From: Lachnospiraceae bacterium UBA6403
GTDB lineage: Bacteria; Bacillota; Clostridia; Lachnospirales; Lachnospiraceae
DNA length: 9,033 bases
Direction: 5' to 3'
Assembly: GCA_002437435.1 (NCBI GenBank)
Contig: DJPV01000084.1
Span: forward strand, 1-9,033
Numbering within the stretch: position 1 is the first letter of the stretch; each line of letters opens with the position of its first letter. Made by a program: the position numbers and the translations under genes. A model generated the notes under the pieces. The model was not told the origin of the DNA and made no database searches. It saw only the letters and a list, made by a program, of their open reading frames with translations. Shown one piece after another: positions 1-8,100 of this stretch.

Positions 1-31
1 AACGGAGAAATCGTAGTTATTCAACTAAGGC

Positions 32-36
32 GGAGG
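32..36 (+). promoter_or_regulatory. Ribosome binding site of the LuxR-type regulator
   Basis: GGAGG lies 11 bases before the ATG at 48, which is slightly long but acceptable spacing, and supports this start. I see no convincing promoter in the 47 bases before the gene, so its promoter is probably outside the window. Confidence 0.7.
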
Positions 37-47
37 AAACAGCGGTT

Positions 48-2489
48 ATGAACGGAAATATATCAATAGAAAAAAACTGTTATATCAAACCGAAAAAAGC
101 CTGGCGGTTGTTGAAGACGGCAGACGATGAGAACGTAACCGCATACATATATGGCGTCAGCGGAACCGGAAAAAGTGAGTTGATCACCCATTATCTGAGT
201 AAGAGAAAATACAGCCTGCTTCAGGCAGGAACGATAACAGCAGAAGACCTTGAAGTTCCAGAAGGAACAGTCAGAAAGATTGTTGTGATCGATGATATGC
301 ATGAGCTTACCTGGGAAGAAGACGATGAGATTCGAAATGCAATTTTTCGTTTGATCATGAGGGAGGACGTCTGGGTGATACTGGCTGGCAGATGTCCGGT
401 TTCACCGTGGCTTTCCTCGATCCGGTTTCGGGAAGGATTCTATATTATAGATGAAACTATGCTCATTATGGACATGCAGTCGATACGGAAATATGTAGAG
501 CAGACACAGATGGTTCTGACCGAAGATCAGAAGAAACGGCTGGCCAGGGAAACAGGCGGTATGCCATTTGCATTGTGTGTAGCAATGACCATGTACTACG
601 AACTCGGATACGAAAAAGGACTGAACGATCAGGAATATGATGAATATTCAAGAAAAGTAACAGAGCAGATGTGGAATTATCTGGAATTCCATGTATATGA
701 TAACTGGGATATCCAGATGCAGGAATTCCTGATGAAGATATCAATCGTGAACACATTTACCATACGGCTTGCGGAGATGATCACTGGAGCAAATGATGCA
801 GAGAATCTGATCGAGCATGCCAGATGGATGGGAAACTTCCTGAATGAACATGTAGAGGCAGATGGGGAAAAGATATATGAGCTTCGAGACCATATGCGGT
901 TATCTATGCAGCGCAGAATGCACAGGAAATACACAAAGGAACAGATAAAAAGTGTATATGAAAATGCAGGCTTGTTCTATCAGTTAGCAGACAAGCCTTT
1001 ACGGGCACTTGAGATGTATGAGAAAGCAGGTTCGACAGAACGAATGGTATCCATTCTGATTGATAATGCGAGAAAGTCACCAAACAGTGCATATTTTTAT
1101 GAATTGAAAAAATATTATCTTGTGCTGCCGGAGAAAAGCGTGAAGAAAAGCCCGGAACTTATGTGCGGTATGAGTATGCTGCAATCGCTGTTGCTGAACC
1201 CGGAGGAGAGCGAACGATGGTATTCAGAGTTACAGGCTTTTGCAGACAACCATCAGGGCAGTATTCGAAAAGTAGCGAAGAACAATCTGTTGTATCTGGA
1301 GATCGGACTGCCACACAGAGGATCCGTAGATATGATAAATATTATGAAGCATGCATATCGACTTGTATTTGACAGACAGGCGACATTGGGTGAATTTTCG
1401 GTTACTTCCAATCAGCCATCTATGATGAATGGCGGAAAAGATTTCTGTGAATGGAGCAGGAAAGATCGCGAGTTGGCAGACAGGATTGGAAAAATGGTAG
1501 AATTTATCCTTGGCAAATATGGAAAGGGTCTGGTCAATCTGGCACTTGCCGAGAGCTTTTTTGAAAAGGGTGAGGATAATTATGAGGTGGCTGTCCTTGC
1601 AAATAAGGGACGTATGCAGGCGGAAGCCGGGGGCAAGATCGAACAATGTTTTGTGGCTGATGGTATTCTTGCATGGCTTCATATTATAAATGGAAAAGTT
1701 CAGGAGGCGGAGGAACTACTTCGAAGCTTTTATGAGAAAGCGGAAAAAGAAGGGGCGGTAAAGCTGTTACCGAATATACAGACATTTCTGGTTCGATGTG
1801 CTTTATATAAAGGCGAATGGATAGAAATAAATCGATGGATGGATCAGACAGTAGATGAAAATGTGGAATTTTCGATTTATGACAGATTCATTTATCTTAC
1901 AAAAGTTCGTATCTATATTCAGCGAGGCAAATATGAACAGGCATACAATTTATTGGTGAAGCTTCAATATTATGCAGAAGTCATGAAGCGTACTTATATT
2001 CAGATCGAATGCAGATTCCTGATGGCGATCACGCTGTATCGCATGGGAAATGAAGCATGGCGTGAAGAATTGCAAGCAGGGTTAAAAGTAGCAGCCGATT
2101 ATCATTTTGTAAGAGTGATCTCCAGAGAGGGCGCAGCTGTCTATCCGTTGCTTCAGGCATTACCATTTGCACCGGAAGAAGTGGAAGATGATCCGGAACT
2201 TATAAAAAAGAATCGTCAGTATTACAAACAGGTGATGAAAGAGACAGAAAATGTTGCAAGAACATATCCGGGATATCTGAAGGCTGGAAAAGCAGAAGTT
2301 CGGATAAGTGAGACGGGCATTCGCATCATAAGGCTTCTGGCAGAGGGATTCTCCCGAATCCAGATCGCTGAGCAGCTCAATATGACGGAGGCAAATGTAA
2401 AATATCATATGGCACAGGCATATAAGAAGCTGGGAGTAAAAGACAAAGCCGGTGCAGTTATGGAAGCGAAGAACAGAAATCTGATCTGA
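48..2489 (+). CDS. LuxR-family transcriptional regulator with N-terminal P-loop ATPase (MalT/LAL-like)
   Basis: This 813-residue protein has the layout of large signal-transduction ATPase regulators that end in a LuxR DNA-binding domain. A Walker A motif GVSGTGKS spans residues 36-43 (K42). A Walker B strand IVVIDD spans 78-83, and a strand ending in AGR at 113-115 resembles the sensor arginine of these ATPases. Residues from about 280 to 740 are mostly helical with TPR-like character, which in relatives serves for ligand or partner sensing and oligomerisation. Residues about 753-813 form the LuxR helix-turn-helix: the AEGFSRIQIAEQLNMTEANVKYH stretch, then a YKKLGVKDKAGAV recognition tail. 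The start at 48 is supported by GGAGG at 32-36. In the family, nucleotide and inducer binding drive oligomerisation on promoter DNA. The ligand and target genes cannot be read from sequence. MalT is about 900 residues, so this is somewhat short but looks complete. Confidence 0.9.
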   Translation: MNGNISIEKNCYIKPKKAWRLLKTADDENVTAYIYGVSGTGKSELITHYLSKRKYSLLQAGTITAEDLEVPEGTVRKIVVIDDMHELTWEEDDEIRNAIFRLIMREDVWVILAGRCPVSPWLSSIRFREGFYIIDETMLIMDMQSIRKYVEQTQMVLTEDQKKRLARETGGMPFALCVAMTMYYELGYEKGLNDQEYDEYSRKVTEQMWNYLEFHVYDNWDIQMQEFLMKISIVNTFTIRLAEMITGANDAENLIEHARWMGNFLNEHVEADGEKIYELRDHMRLSMQRRMHRKYTKEQIKSVYENAGLFYQLADKPLRALEMYEKAGSTERMVSILIDNARKSPNSAYFYELKKYYLVLPEKSVKKSPELMCGMSMLQSLLLNPEESERWYSELQAFADNHQGSIRKVAKNNLLYLEIGLPHRGSVDMINIMKHAYRLVFDRQATLGEFSVTSNQPSMMNGGKDFCEWSRKDRELADRIGKMVEFILGKYGKGLVNLALAESFFEKGEDNYEVAVLANKGRMQAEAGGKIEQCFVADGILAWLHIINGKVQEAEELLRSFYEKAEKEGAVKLLPNIQTFLVRCALYKGEWIEINRWMDQTVDENVEFSIYDRFIYLTKVRIYIQRGKYEQAYNLLVKLQYYAEVMKRTYIQIECRFLMAITLYRMGNEAWREELQAGLKVAADYHFVRVISREGAAVYPLLQALPFAPEEVEDDPELIKKNRQYYKQVMKETENVARTYPGYLKAGKAEVRISETGIRIIRLLAEGFSRIQIAEQLNMTEANVKYHMAQAYKKLGVKDKAGAVMEAKNRNLI

Positions 2490-2518
2490 ACCTGAATGCC
2501 ATTTTTGTGGAATAAAAC

Positions 2519-2545
2519 TTGAAAGTGGTAAAGAAATGGTAAAAT
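2519..2545 (+). promoter_or_regulatory. Possible extended -10 promoter upstream of the small HTH gene
   Basis: TTGAAA at 2519-2524 is followed after 15 bases by TAAAAT at 2540-2545. The -10 is preceded by TG plus one base (TGGTAAAAT), the extended -10 arrangement. The spacer is shorter than the ideal 17. It lies 30 bases after the stop of the LuxR-type gene and could start a transcript for the small helix-turn-helix gene. It competes with the candidate at 2579-2607. Confidence 0.3.
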
Positions 2546-2566
2546 AATGCAGAAAACAAGGCATTT

Positions 2567-2584
2567 TTGCAAGATGTGTTGCAA
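2567..2584 (+). promoter_or_regulatory. Symmetric element TTGCAA-N6-TTGCAA, candidate operator
   Basis: Two copies of the self-complementary hexamer TTGCAA (2567-2572 and 2579-2584) are separated by six bases, giving an 18-base element with dyad symmetry. The second copy coincides with the -35 hexamer of a promoter candidate. That position would suit a repressor, possibly the small helix-turn-helix protein encoded just downstream. Binding is inferred, not shown. Confidence 0.35.
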
Positions 2585-2607
2585 ATTCTGCGTTATTTAT
2601 ATAAACT
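2579..2607 (+). promoter_or_regulatory. Candidate sigma-A promoter of the small HTH gene
   Basis: TTGCAA at 2579-2584 and TAAACT at 2602-2607 are separated by exactly 17 bases. Each hexamer has two mismatches to consensus, so this is moderate. Transcription would begin near 2614, leaving a leader of about 45 bases that includes the AAGGAGG site. Confidence 0.4.
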
Positions 2608-2644
2608 AGACTGTGTATTGGTTTGGGAAAAATACAAAAGGGTT

Positions 2645-2651
2645 AAGGAGG
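2645..2651 (+). promoter_or_regulatory. Strong ribosome binding site fixing the HTH gene start
   Basis: AAGGAGG is a perfect Shine-Dalgarno sequence eight bases before the ATG at 2660. It rules against the longer reading that begins with a TTG at 2567, which would lie inside the promoter/operator region. Confidence 0.85.
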
Positions 2652-2659
2652 AAAACAGC

Positions 2660-2863
2660 ATGGATGAGAAAGAAGTATACGGGAAGGAAGTTCGAAAACT
2701 TCGTGACAGTATGGGTATGAATCGTAAAAAATTCTGCGATTACTACGGAATTCCATATCGTACCGTGCAGGATTGGGAGGCAGGAAAGAGAAAAATGCCA
2801 GCCTATGTGCTTCGGATGATGAAGTACGTTGCTGAGAAGGAACAAATGATAAAGATTTCATAA
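2660..2863 (+). CDS. Small helix-turn-helix (XRE-like) DNA-binding protein
   Basis: A 67-residue protein consisting almost entirely of a helix-turn-helix. Residues 8-18 form helix 1. Helices 2 and 3 lie in the NRKKFCDYYGIPYRTVQDWE stretch (21-40), with the turn at YGIP and the recognition helix around RTVQDWE. The following AGKRKMP motif is typical of XRE/Cro-like small regulators of Clostridia. The C-terminal helix (about 48-62) may form a dimer interface. No sensor or toxin-interaction domain is visible, and no toxin partner is encoded beside it, so an antitoxin role is not supported. The gene is flanked by its own promoter candidates and followed by a strong terminator, so it is probably transcribed alone. 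Its target is unknown; autoregulation through the TTGCAA dyad is a guess from position. Confidence 0.85.
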   Translation: MDEKEVYGKEVRKLRDSMGMNRKKFCDYYGIPYRTVQDWEAGKRKMPAYVLRMMKYVAEKEQMIKIS

Positions 2864-2880
2864 TGTTCTATTTAAATGAA

Positions 2881-2943
2881 TGATCTGTATGCAGGGGTAG
2901 TCAGAAAATGACAGACTTGTGTGCAGATCATTTTTTGTTTTTT
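2881..2943 (+). terminator. Intrinsic terminator after the small HTH gene
   Basis: TGATCTG at 2881-2887 pairs with CAGATCA at 2924-2930. The stem extends inward through TATGCA/TGTGTG with G-U pairs to about 13 base pairs. An inner mini-hairpin GTCA-GAAAA-TGAC sits at 2900-2912. The stem is followed at once by T6-G-T6 (2931-2943), the classic Rho-independent form. It begins 17 bases after the stop codon and should isolate this gene from the methionine gene downstream. Confidence 0.85.
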
Positions 2944-3021
2944 AAGAAGTTAATTGCTTTGCAGATCTTGCTCGGGAGTGAAAAAACGCAGATAACACCT
3001 GCCTCTTGTGGTGACATAGCA

Positions 3022-3050
3022 TTGAATTCTGCCGGGTGTATATATATAAT
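3022..3050 (+). promoter_or_regulatory. Sigma-A-type promoter of the yitJ-like gene
   Basis: TTGAAT at 3022-3027 and a perfect TATAAT at 3045-3050 are separated by exactly 17 bases. Transcription would start near 3057, giving a leader of about 78 bases. A GTG at 3036 that would extend the coding frame lies inside this promoter and so cannot be the translation start. No SAM (S-box), T-box or cobalamin riboswitch is recognisable between the promoter and the gene. Confidence 0.75.
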
Positions 3051-3114
3051 GATGTGGAAAAACGCCTTATGATAGACAAACAGACTGTCATATATGCCGG
3101 ATTTGGAAATGAAC

Positions 3115-3120
3115 GAGGAG
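3115..3120 (+). promoter_or_regulatory. Ribosome binding site of the yitJ-like gene
   Basis: GAGGAG lies 14 bases before the ATG at 3135. The spacing is long, but it is the only good Shine-Dalgarno match in the leader, and the encoded start matches the usual family N-terminus. Confidence 0.55.
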
Positions 3121-3134
3121 ATAAACAGATTTTT

Positions 3135-4943
3135 ATGAGATTGAAAGAATATATACAGACGAGGCGAATCGTTGCAGATGGAGCATTTGGTACTTATTAC
3201 ATGTCATTATATGGAGATGGAAGTAAACCGGAAAAAGGACTTGCGGTTTCAAATCTCCCGGAGCATGCGAATAAAGAAGCACCGGAGCGTGTCGTTGACA
3301 TCCACACCGAATATATAGAAGCGGGAGCGCGGTTTATCCGCACGAATACATTTGCGTCAAATACAAAGAGTCTTTCAGATGATATAGCAACGGTAAAAGA
3401 GAATATCCGGGCGGCAGTTATATGCGCGAAGACAGCGGCAGAAAAGGCGGAGCGCGAGATTTATATTGTAGGAGATATCGGTCCCATCCCTGTCGAGGGA
3501 GTACCACATTCCGATAATCTGACGCAGGAATATATCTCGATCGGGAAGACATTCATCGAGCAGGGAATAGATATCCTTTTATTTGAGACATTTCCGGAAT
3601 TAGAGACGATCCTCCCTGCGATTACATATCTGAAAGAGACATATGACTGTACGATTCTGGTGCATTTCAGTGTTAATCAGTTCGGATACAGCAACACAGG
3701 TCTGTCTGCAAAACGACTGATCACGGATGCAAAGGCGTGCAGATATATAGATGGTACCGGTCTAAACTGTGGTGTCGGACCGGGACATATGAAGAAATTA
3801 ATCCAGAAGATATCCGCAGATACTGATACATTCCTTTCGGTATTCCCGAACTCCGGTTATCCGAAATACCTGAATAACCGTCTGACTTTCACTGATAATG
3901 CAGAATATTTTGCCGAGAAAATGACAGAGATCGCAGGGTCAGGCATCTGTATCTTCGGTGGATGCTGTGGAACAACACCGGATTATATTCGGAAGATAGC
4001 AGCAGGAATATCACCGGATTATCCGGTTGACAGTAGGAAAATGATAGTCGAAGAGGCTGCAGCTTCTGAGAAACCGGCATATGGTTTCATGGAACGCCGG
4101 ATGGAAGATCCATCCCATAAGCTGATCGCAGTAGAGCTGGTTCCGCCGCTAAATGCAGACGATGAGAAGCTGCTCGATGCAGCATATATATTAAAAAATG
4201 CGCAAGTCGATGTCGTGACATTTCCGGATTCTCCATCAGGAAGAACCAGAGCCGATTCAGTATTGATGGCAGAGAAGATAAGGCTTGAGACAGGGTTATG
4301 CGTTATGCCGCATATTTGCTGTAGAGATAAGAATGCTATCGCGATCCGTTCCACGATACTTGGAGCAAGCTTGAACCATATCAAGAACTTCCTTTTACTG
4401 ACAGGTGATCCGGTTCCGGTATTATTCCGTCAGACCACAAAGAGCGTGTTCAATTTTGACTCTGTGGGAATGATGAAGATCGTTCAGGAAATGAACAGTG
4501 ATACATTTACCGGGTACCCGGTTACATATGGCGGTGCGATTAACCATAACCGGATGAATACAAAGGCAGAGACAGAGCGAATCAGAAGAAAGATGACGGC
4601 AGGGGCGACATTTTTCATGACCCAGCCGATCTTCTCTGCAGAGCAGGCGGAGATTATAAGGCAGATGAAGAAAGAAACCGGAGCTACAATCCTTGTCGGG
4701 CTGATGCCGCTTGTCAGCAGGAAAAATGCAATATTCATGAAGAATGAAATGACAGGTATCGAGATACCGGATTCAGTTATAGATCGTTACAGAGAAGACA
4801 TGAGCAGGGAAGAAGGAGAAAATTGTGGTATTCAGCTTGCCGGAGAATTCATGGAAATGACTGATGATTTTGCAGATGGATATTATTTTTCATTCCCATT
4901 TAACCGCGTCCATATGTTGAAGAAGATTCTTTGCAAAATTTAA
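3135..4943 (+). CDS. yitJ: Bifunctional homocysteine S-methyltransferase / 5,10-methylenetetrahydrofolate reductase (YitJ-like)
   Basis: This 602-residue cytosolic enzyme fuses two one-carbon domains. Residues 1 to about 295 form the homocysteine S-methyltransferase barrel: DGAFGT at 15-20, the RTNTF motif near 70, and three zinc-ligand cysteines at C212 (GLNCG) and C277-C278 (GGCCGTTP). Residues from about 328 to 600 form the MTHFR barrel: E334 in the AVELVPP strand, HICCRD near 395, LLLTGDP ending at P426, and FFMTQPIF ending at F500. The MTHFR half reduces methylene-THF to methyl-THF; the other half methylates homocysteine to methionine. B. subtilis YitJ, from memory, is of similar length. 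No cobalamin or pterin-binding domain is present, so a separate corrinoid protein may be needed. The start at 3135 was chosen over the GTG at 3036, which lies inside the promoter, and an ATG at 3069 with no ribosome binding site. MRLKEYIQ is the usual family N-terminus. Confidence 0.93.
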   Translation: MRLKEYIQTRRIVADGAFGTYYMSLYGDGSKPEKGLAVSNLPEHANKEAPERVVDIHTEYIEAGARFIRTNTFASNTKSLSDDIATVKENIRAAVICAKTAAEKAEREIYIVGDIGPIPVEGVPHSDNLTQEYISIGKTFIEQGIDILLFETFPELETILPAITYLKETYDCTILVHFSVNQFGYSNTGLSAKRLITDAKACRYIDGTGLNCGVGPGHMKKLIQKISADTDTFLSVFPNSGYPKYLNNRLTFTDNAEYFAEKMTEIAGSGICIFGGCCGTTPDYIRKIAAGISPDYPVDSRKMIVEEAAASEKPAYGFMERRMEDPSHKLIAVELVPPLNADDEKLLDAAYILKNAQVDVVTFPDSPSGRTRADSVLMAEKIRLETGLCVMPHICCRDKNAIAIRSTILGASLNHIKNFLLLTGDPVPVLFRQTTKSVFNFDSVGMMKIVQEMNSDTFTGYPVTYGGAINHNRMNTKAETERIRRKMTAGATFFMTQPIFSAEQAEIIRQMKKETGATILVGLMPLVSRKNAIFMKNEMTGIEIPDSVIDRYREDMSREEGENCGIQLAGEFMEMTDDFADGYYFSFPFNRVHMLKKILCKI

Positions 4944-4965
4944 TAAATATAACCCTGCTATTTTG

Positions 4966-4994
4966 TTGACTTTCTTATGATAATGGCGTATGAT
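4966..4994 (+). promoter_or_regulatory. Strong sigma-A-type promoter of the adhesin gene
   Basis: TTGACT at 4966-4971 and TATGAT at 4989-4994 have an exact 17-base spacer and one mismatch each to consensus. It begins 23 bases after the stop of the yitJ-like gene. No clear terminator separates the two, so some read-through is possible. Transcription would start near 5001, leaving an unusually long leader before the adhesin start. Confidence 0.75.
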
Positions 4995-5000
4995 GTGATG

Positions 5001-5100
5001 AACTGGAACGTTTATGCCCTGGGGGTAGTCTGTTTGTTTTTAGGCTGAGATTATATATCAGGTGCAGATCGTTAAACCAGATTATATATAAGTAATTAAG
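5001..5100 (+). ncRNA. Structured 5' leader of the adhesin mRNA (candidate cis-regulatory RNA)
   Basis: By eye the leader folds into nested helices. CTGGAACG (5003-5010) pairs with CGTT (5070-5073) and CCAG (5077-5080) with an AAA bulge. TGCCCT (5015-5020) pairs with AGG and GCA (5060-5062, 5064-5066) with one bulged T. AGTCT (5027-5031) pairs with AGGCT (5042-5046). GGGGGT and a GAGATTATATATC stretch remain unpaired inside, as in a ligand-binding core. The CTGAGA at 5045-5050 next to a GGGGGT resembles half of a TPP riboswitch, but the matching 3' half is missing. The remainder to 5161 is A-rich with no clear hairpin terminator, so translation control would be more likely than attenuation. 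No known class was recognised. Confidence 0.35.
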
Positions 5101-5148
5101 AACAAGAATGTTAAACAAAGAAAAGAGAACTAAGAACAACAAACAAAT

Positions 5149-5153
5149 GGAGG
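5149..5153 (+). promoter_or_regulatory. Ribosome binding site deciding the adhesin start
   Basis: GGAGG lies eight bases before the ATG at 5162. In-frame ATGs also occur at 5108 and 5147, but the first lacks a good Shine-Dalgarno sequence and the second overlaps this one, so 5162 is preferred. It also places the basic signal-peptide n-region right at the N-terminus. Confidence 0.8.
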
Positions 5154-5161
5154 TAAAGAGA

Positions 5162-8100
5162 ATGGGAAGGAAAAGCAAAAAAATAATTGTAATTTTGTTA
5201 TCTATGCTGATGGTCTTCTCAGTTTGTTCACCAATTACAGGGGGAGCAGGTCTTGGAAGTACCAGTGCAAGGGCTGGAGCAGAAGCTCGGACAGCGACAG
5301 CATCGGATGCCGAAAAAGGAATATCGCTTTTGGCAAATCCAGATGGACTGACGCTTAGTGATTTCTTGATTATAATCAATGGTAATCCGGTAAAAGATGA
5401 TTCTAATGTTAAGAATGGTGATGAGGTTCAGATTGAATTTGACTGGGCAATCGCAAATAATTCACATGTAAAAGAATTTGAAGTTGATCTGAAAGCACAG
5501 GGGATCACAGTAAATAACTATCCTAAAACAAAATTGTGTGATGAAAGTGGGCGAGAGGTTGGTTCATGGCGCATACAGGATGGAAAGTTCTATATTGTGT
5601 TGGATGATGGATATACTTCTGAAAGTAATATCAGCGGTGGTGGAAATATCAAAGGAAAGGTTGATTTTGATGCCGATACTGTTGACTCAGATAATAAGGG
5701 AGAAATTAAAATTGGTGATGCCAGCTTTACAGTTAATGTTGATCTGAATGAGGCAGAAAGCTATCTAAATTCCAGCAAGACAAAGGGAGATGTAACTTGG
5801 AATGCAGATGGCTCGCTTACTCAGTCTTATGAAGTAACGGTTACAGCAAAGAATGGTAAGGTTATACTTGGGGAAGCAACGGAGGAGATGGGATCTGCAC
5901 TTGAGAACATGTCTAATATACAGATAAATGGAACTTCCTATGCAAGCTGGGCAGATGCACAGGATGCATTATCAGGTATGGTTCTTGATGGCAAGGATGA
6001 ATCGAAAAAGACTGTTAAGATCACATATGATGTTACAGTTAGTGCTTCAAACGTAAAAGATGCTTTCAAGGAAAGCGAGATAGAAAGTTTTAACAATAAG
6101 TTCTCTATCAAATATAAAACAAACAAGGATAATGATAAGGATACCAGCAGCTCCACATCAGGCTTAAATATCAGGAAACCATCTTTATCAAAAAAAGGAA
6201 CATGGAATAAGGATGTTTCCGGTAATAAAAATTCGATTACATGGACAATCCAGATCACATTGGGTGATCTGATAAAGAATCCAAACTTTGATATTAAGAA
6301 AGTAGCAATTAAGGATATACTGGGAAATTATCTTACAGCAGCAGGACTTCCGGAAGGGGTTGATCTGTCAGATCTGAAGCTGAATGATTTCTCAGAAAGC
6401 AATGGTACATATACATTTACATACACAACAGATGTAGCAGATGATGCACTGAATTCTACTCTTCCAACCGTACTTACCAATGATGTGGATGTAGATTTTG
6501 ATGGAGTAAAATATGACAAGTCTGATTCTCTCCAGACAGATGGTAAGGGAATTCTGGATAAGGAATTTGTAAAAGCAAATGCAGATGGAACATTAACCTG
6601 GAAAATATCGATCAGTGTACCGGCTTCTGATACAATTACAGAAGTTTCATTAAATGAATCTGACAAGTCAAACGGTTGCTGGCAGTCGTTTGTATCGAAT
6701 GTAGAAGTTGATGGCACAACGGTGATCAGTAATGGTTCATTGGTATCAGGTAATGGAAAGGTAGCATCTGTTACAAAGGCAGATCGGTGGGGTATTCAGT
6801 TCCGGTTCGATGATGCTTATATTGCATCTAAGAAGGGACAGGTTGTTGAAGTTACGATTATTACCAAGCCGGAAAACCTTGCAGATGGAGCAAACTTTAT
6901 TAACTATGCTAATCTGACTTATAAAGATGTAAATGATAATAAATTTTCTGCAGATGCAGAGGCAAACTATAAATATACGAACAGTCTGGATAAGACAGGA
7001 ACAGTCAGCACAACAAAGCTGAATACGATTGATTATACATTATCTGTAAATCTGTCTGAGATTTCAGATGATCTGAAGGTTGGTGATGTGATCACAATTA
7101 CAGATACATTGCCGGATACAATGGAATTTAATAATGATGCCAAGCTACAGTTAAAAAAATGGCAGAATCAGTGGTATTCACAGATAGATGGCGATGCAAC
7201 AGCTATTACCGGCAGCATCAGTGGACATACGATTACATACTCGATACCTGTTACCCAGCAGATATTAGATGGTATTGCAGATGTAGCAGTATCTACATCC
7301 TTTACCAAGTATGTAGCCGATATTACATATTCTGCATCTGTAGCAGACGATGCACTGGCAGATTATGTTAAGAACGGAACAACGATCAGTGTTACGAACA
7401 ATGCAGAAGTTTCCTATAAGGGTGAGTCAAAGGGAAACAGTTCTGCTACAAACGCATTAACACCCGAAAAGACAGTTGAAAAGAATGGTACTTATCTGGT
7501 TGAAGAAAAACAGGCTGAATATAATGTATTCATTAATATGAATCAGGCAAAATTATCAGATGGAAAGACAATCTATGCGGAAGATGTATTTGGAAGTGCA
7601 TTGATTTTCTTAAAGGACACATTAAAGGTATATGAATACACCGGAACTGGAATTCCTAAAAATACTTCAATGGAATGGACAGAACTCTCATCGGCAGATT
7701 ATTCATTTGCTTATGATGCTTCAACTAGAAAGTTAAAGTTAGTATTGCCGGATGGCAAAGCATTGAAGCTAGTGTATAGGGCAGATATTAATCAGAAAAT
7801 AGGCGGTACCCTTGATGCCGGCAATTCAACAAACAGTTTCTCTTTGAAGGGATACACAGGATCCAATAGCAGTGATGATACAAATTTTGGTACGACAGTA
7901 CAGAAACCAACTGTATGGTCAAACTCAGAAGTAACATCTGTTACGGTATACAAATTCTGGACAGACAATAATCAGATGGTTGCATTGAACGGATCTAAGT
8001 TTGCTTTATATGAGGTTACATATTCCGGTGGTCAACTGGTATTAGGCTCCAGCCCGATTTCCGGAAAGGAAGACATATCACTTGGAACAGACGGAAGTGT

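Noticed and set aside
2495..2568. Terminator after the LuxR-type gene formed by AATGCC and GGCATT followed by T's
   Set aside because: The stem is only six base pairs with a loop near 59 bases that contains a promoter candidate. It is too weak to call.
2567..2659. N-terminal extension of the small HTH protein from a TTG at 2567
   Set aside because: The added codons cover promoter and operator-like sequence, and a perfect AAGGAGG precedes the ATG at 2660.
3077..5038. Inverted 11-base match ACAAACAGACT / AGTCTGTTTGT between the yitJ leader and the adhesin leader
   Set aside because: Matches of this length are expected by chance many times in 9 kb on both strands, and no structure around it supports pairing.
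5018..5090. TPP riboswitch in the adhesin leader (GGGGGT followed by a hairpin and CTGAGA)
   Set aside because: Only the 5' half resembles the class. The conserved ACCC and GAACCTGATCTGG-type 3' half is absent, and the downstream gene is unrelated to thiamine.
5162..5230. Lipoprotein signal peptide with C22 as the lipidated cysteine
   Set aside because: The residues before C22 are FSV, lacking the small G/A/S at -1 required by the lipobox, while AxA signal peptidase I sites occur at 36-42.
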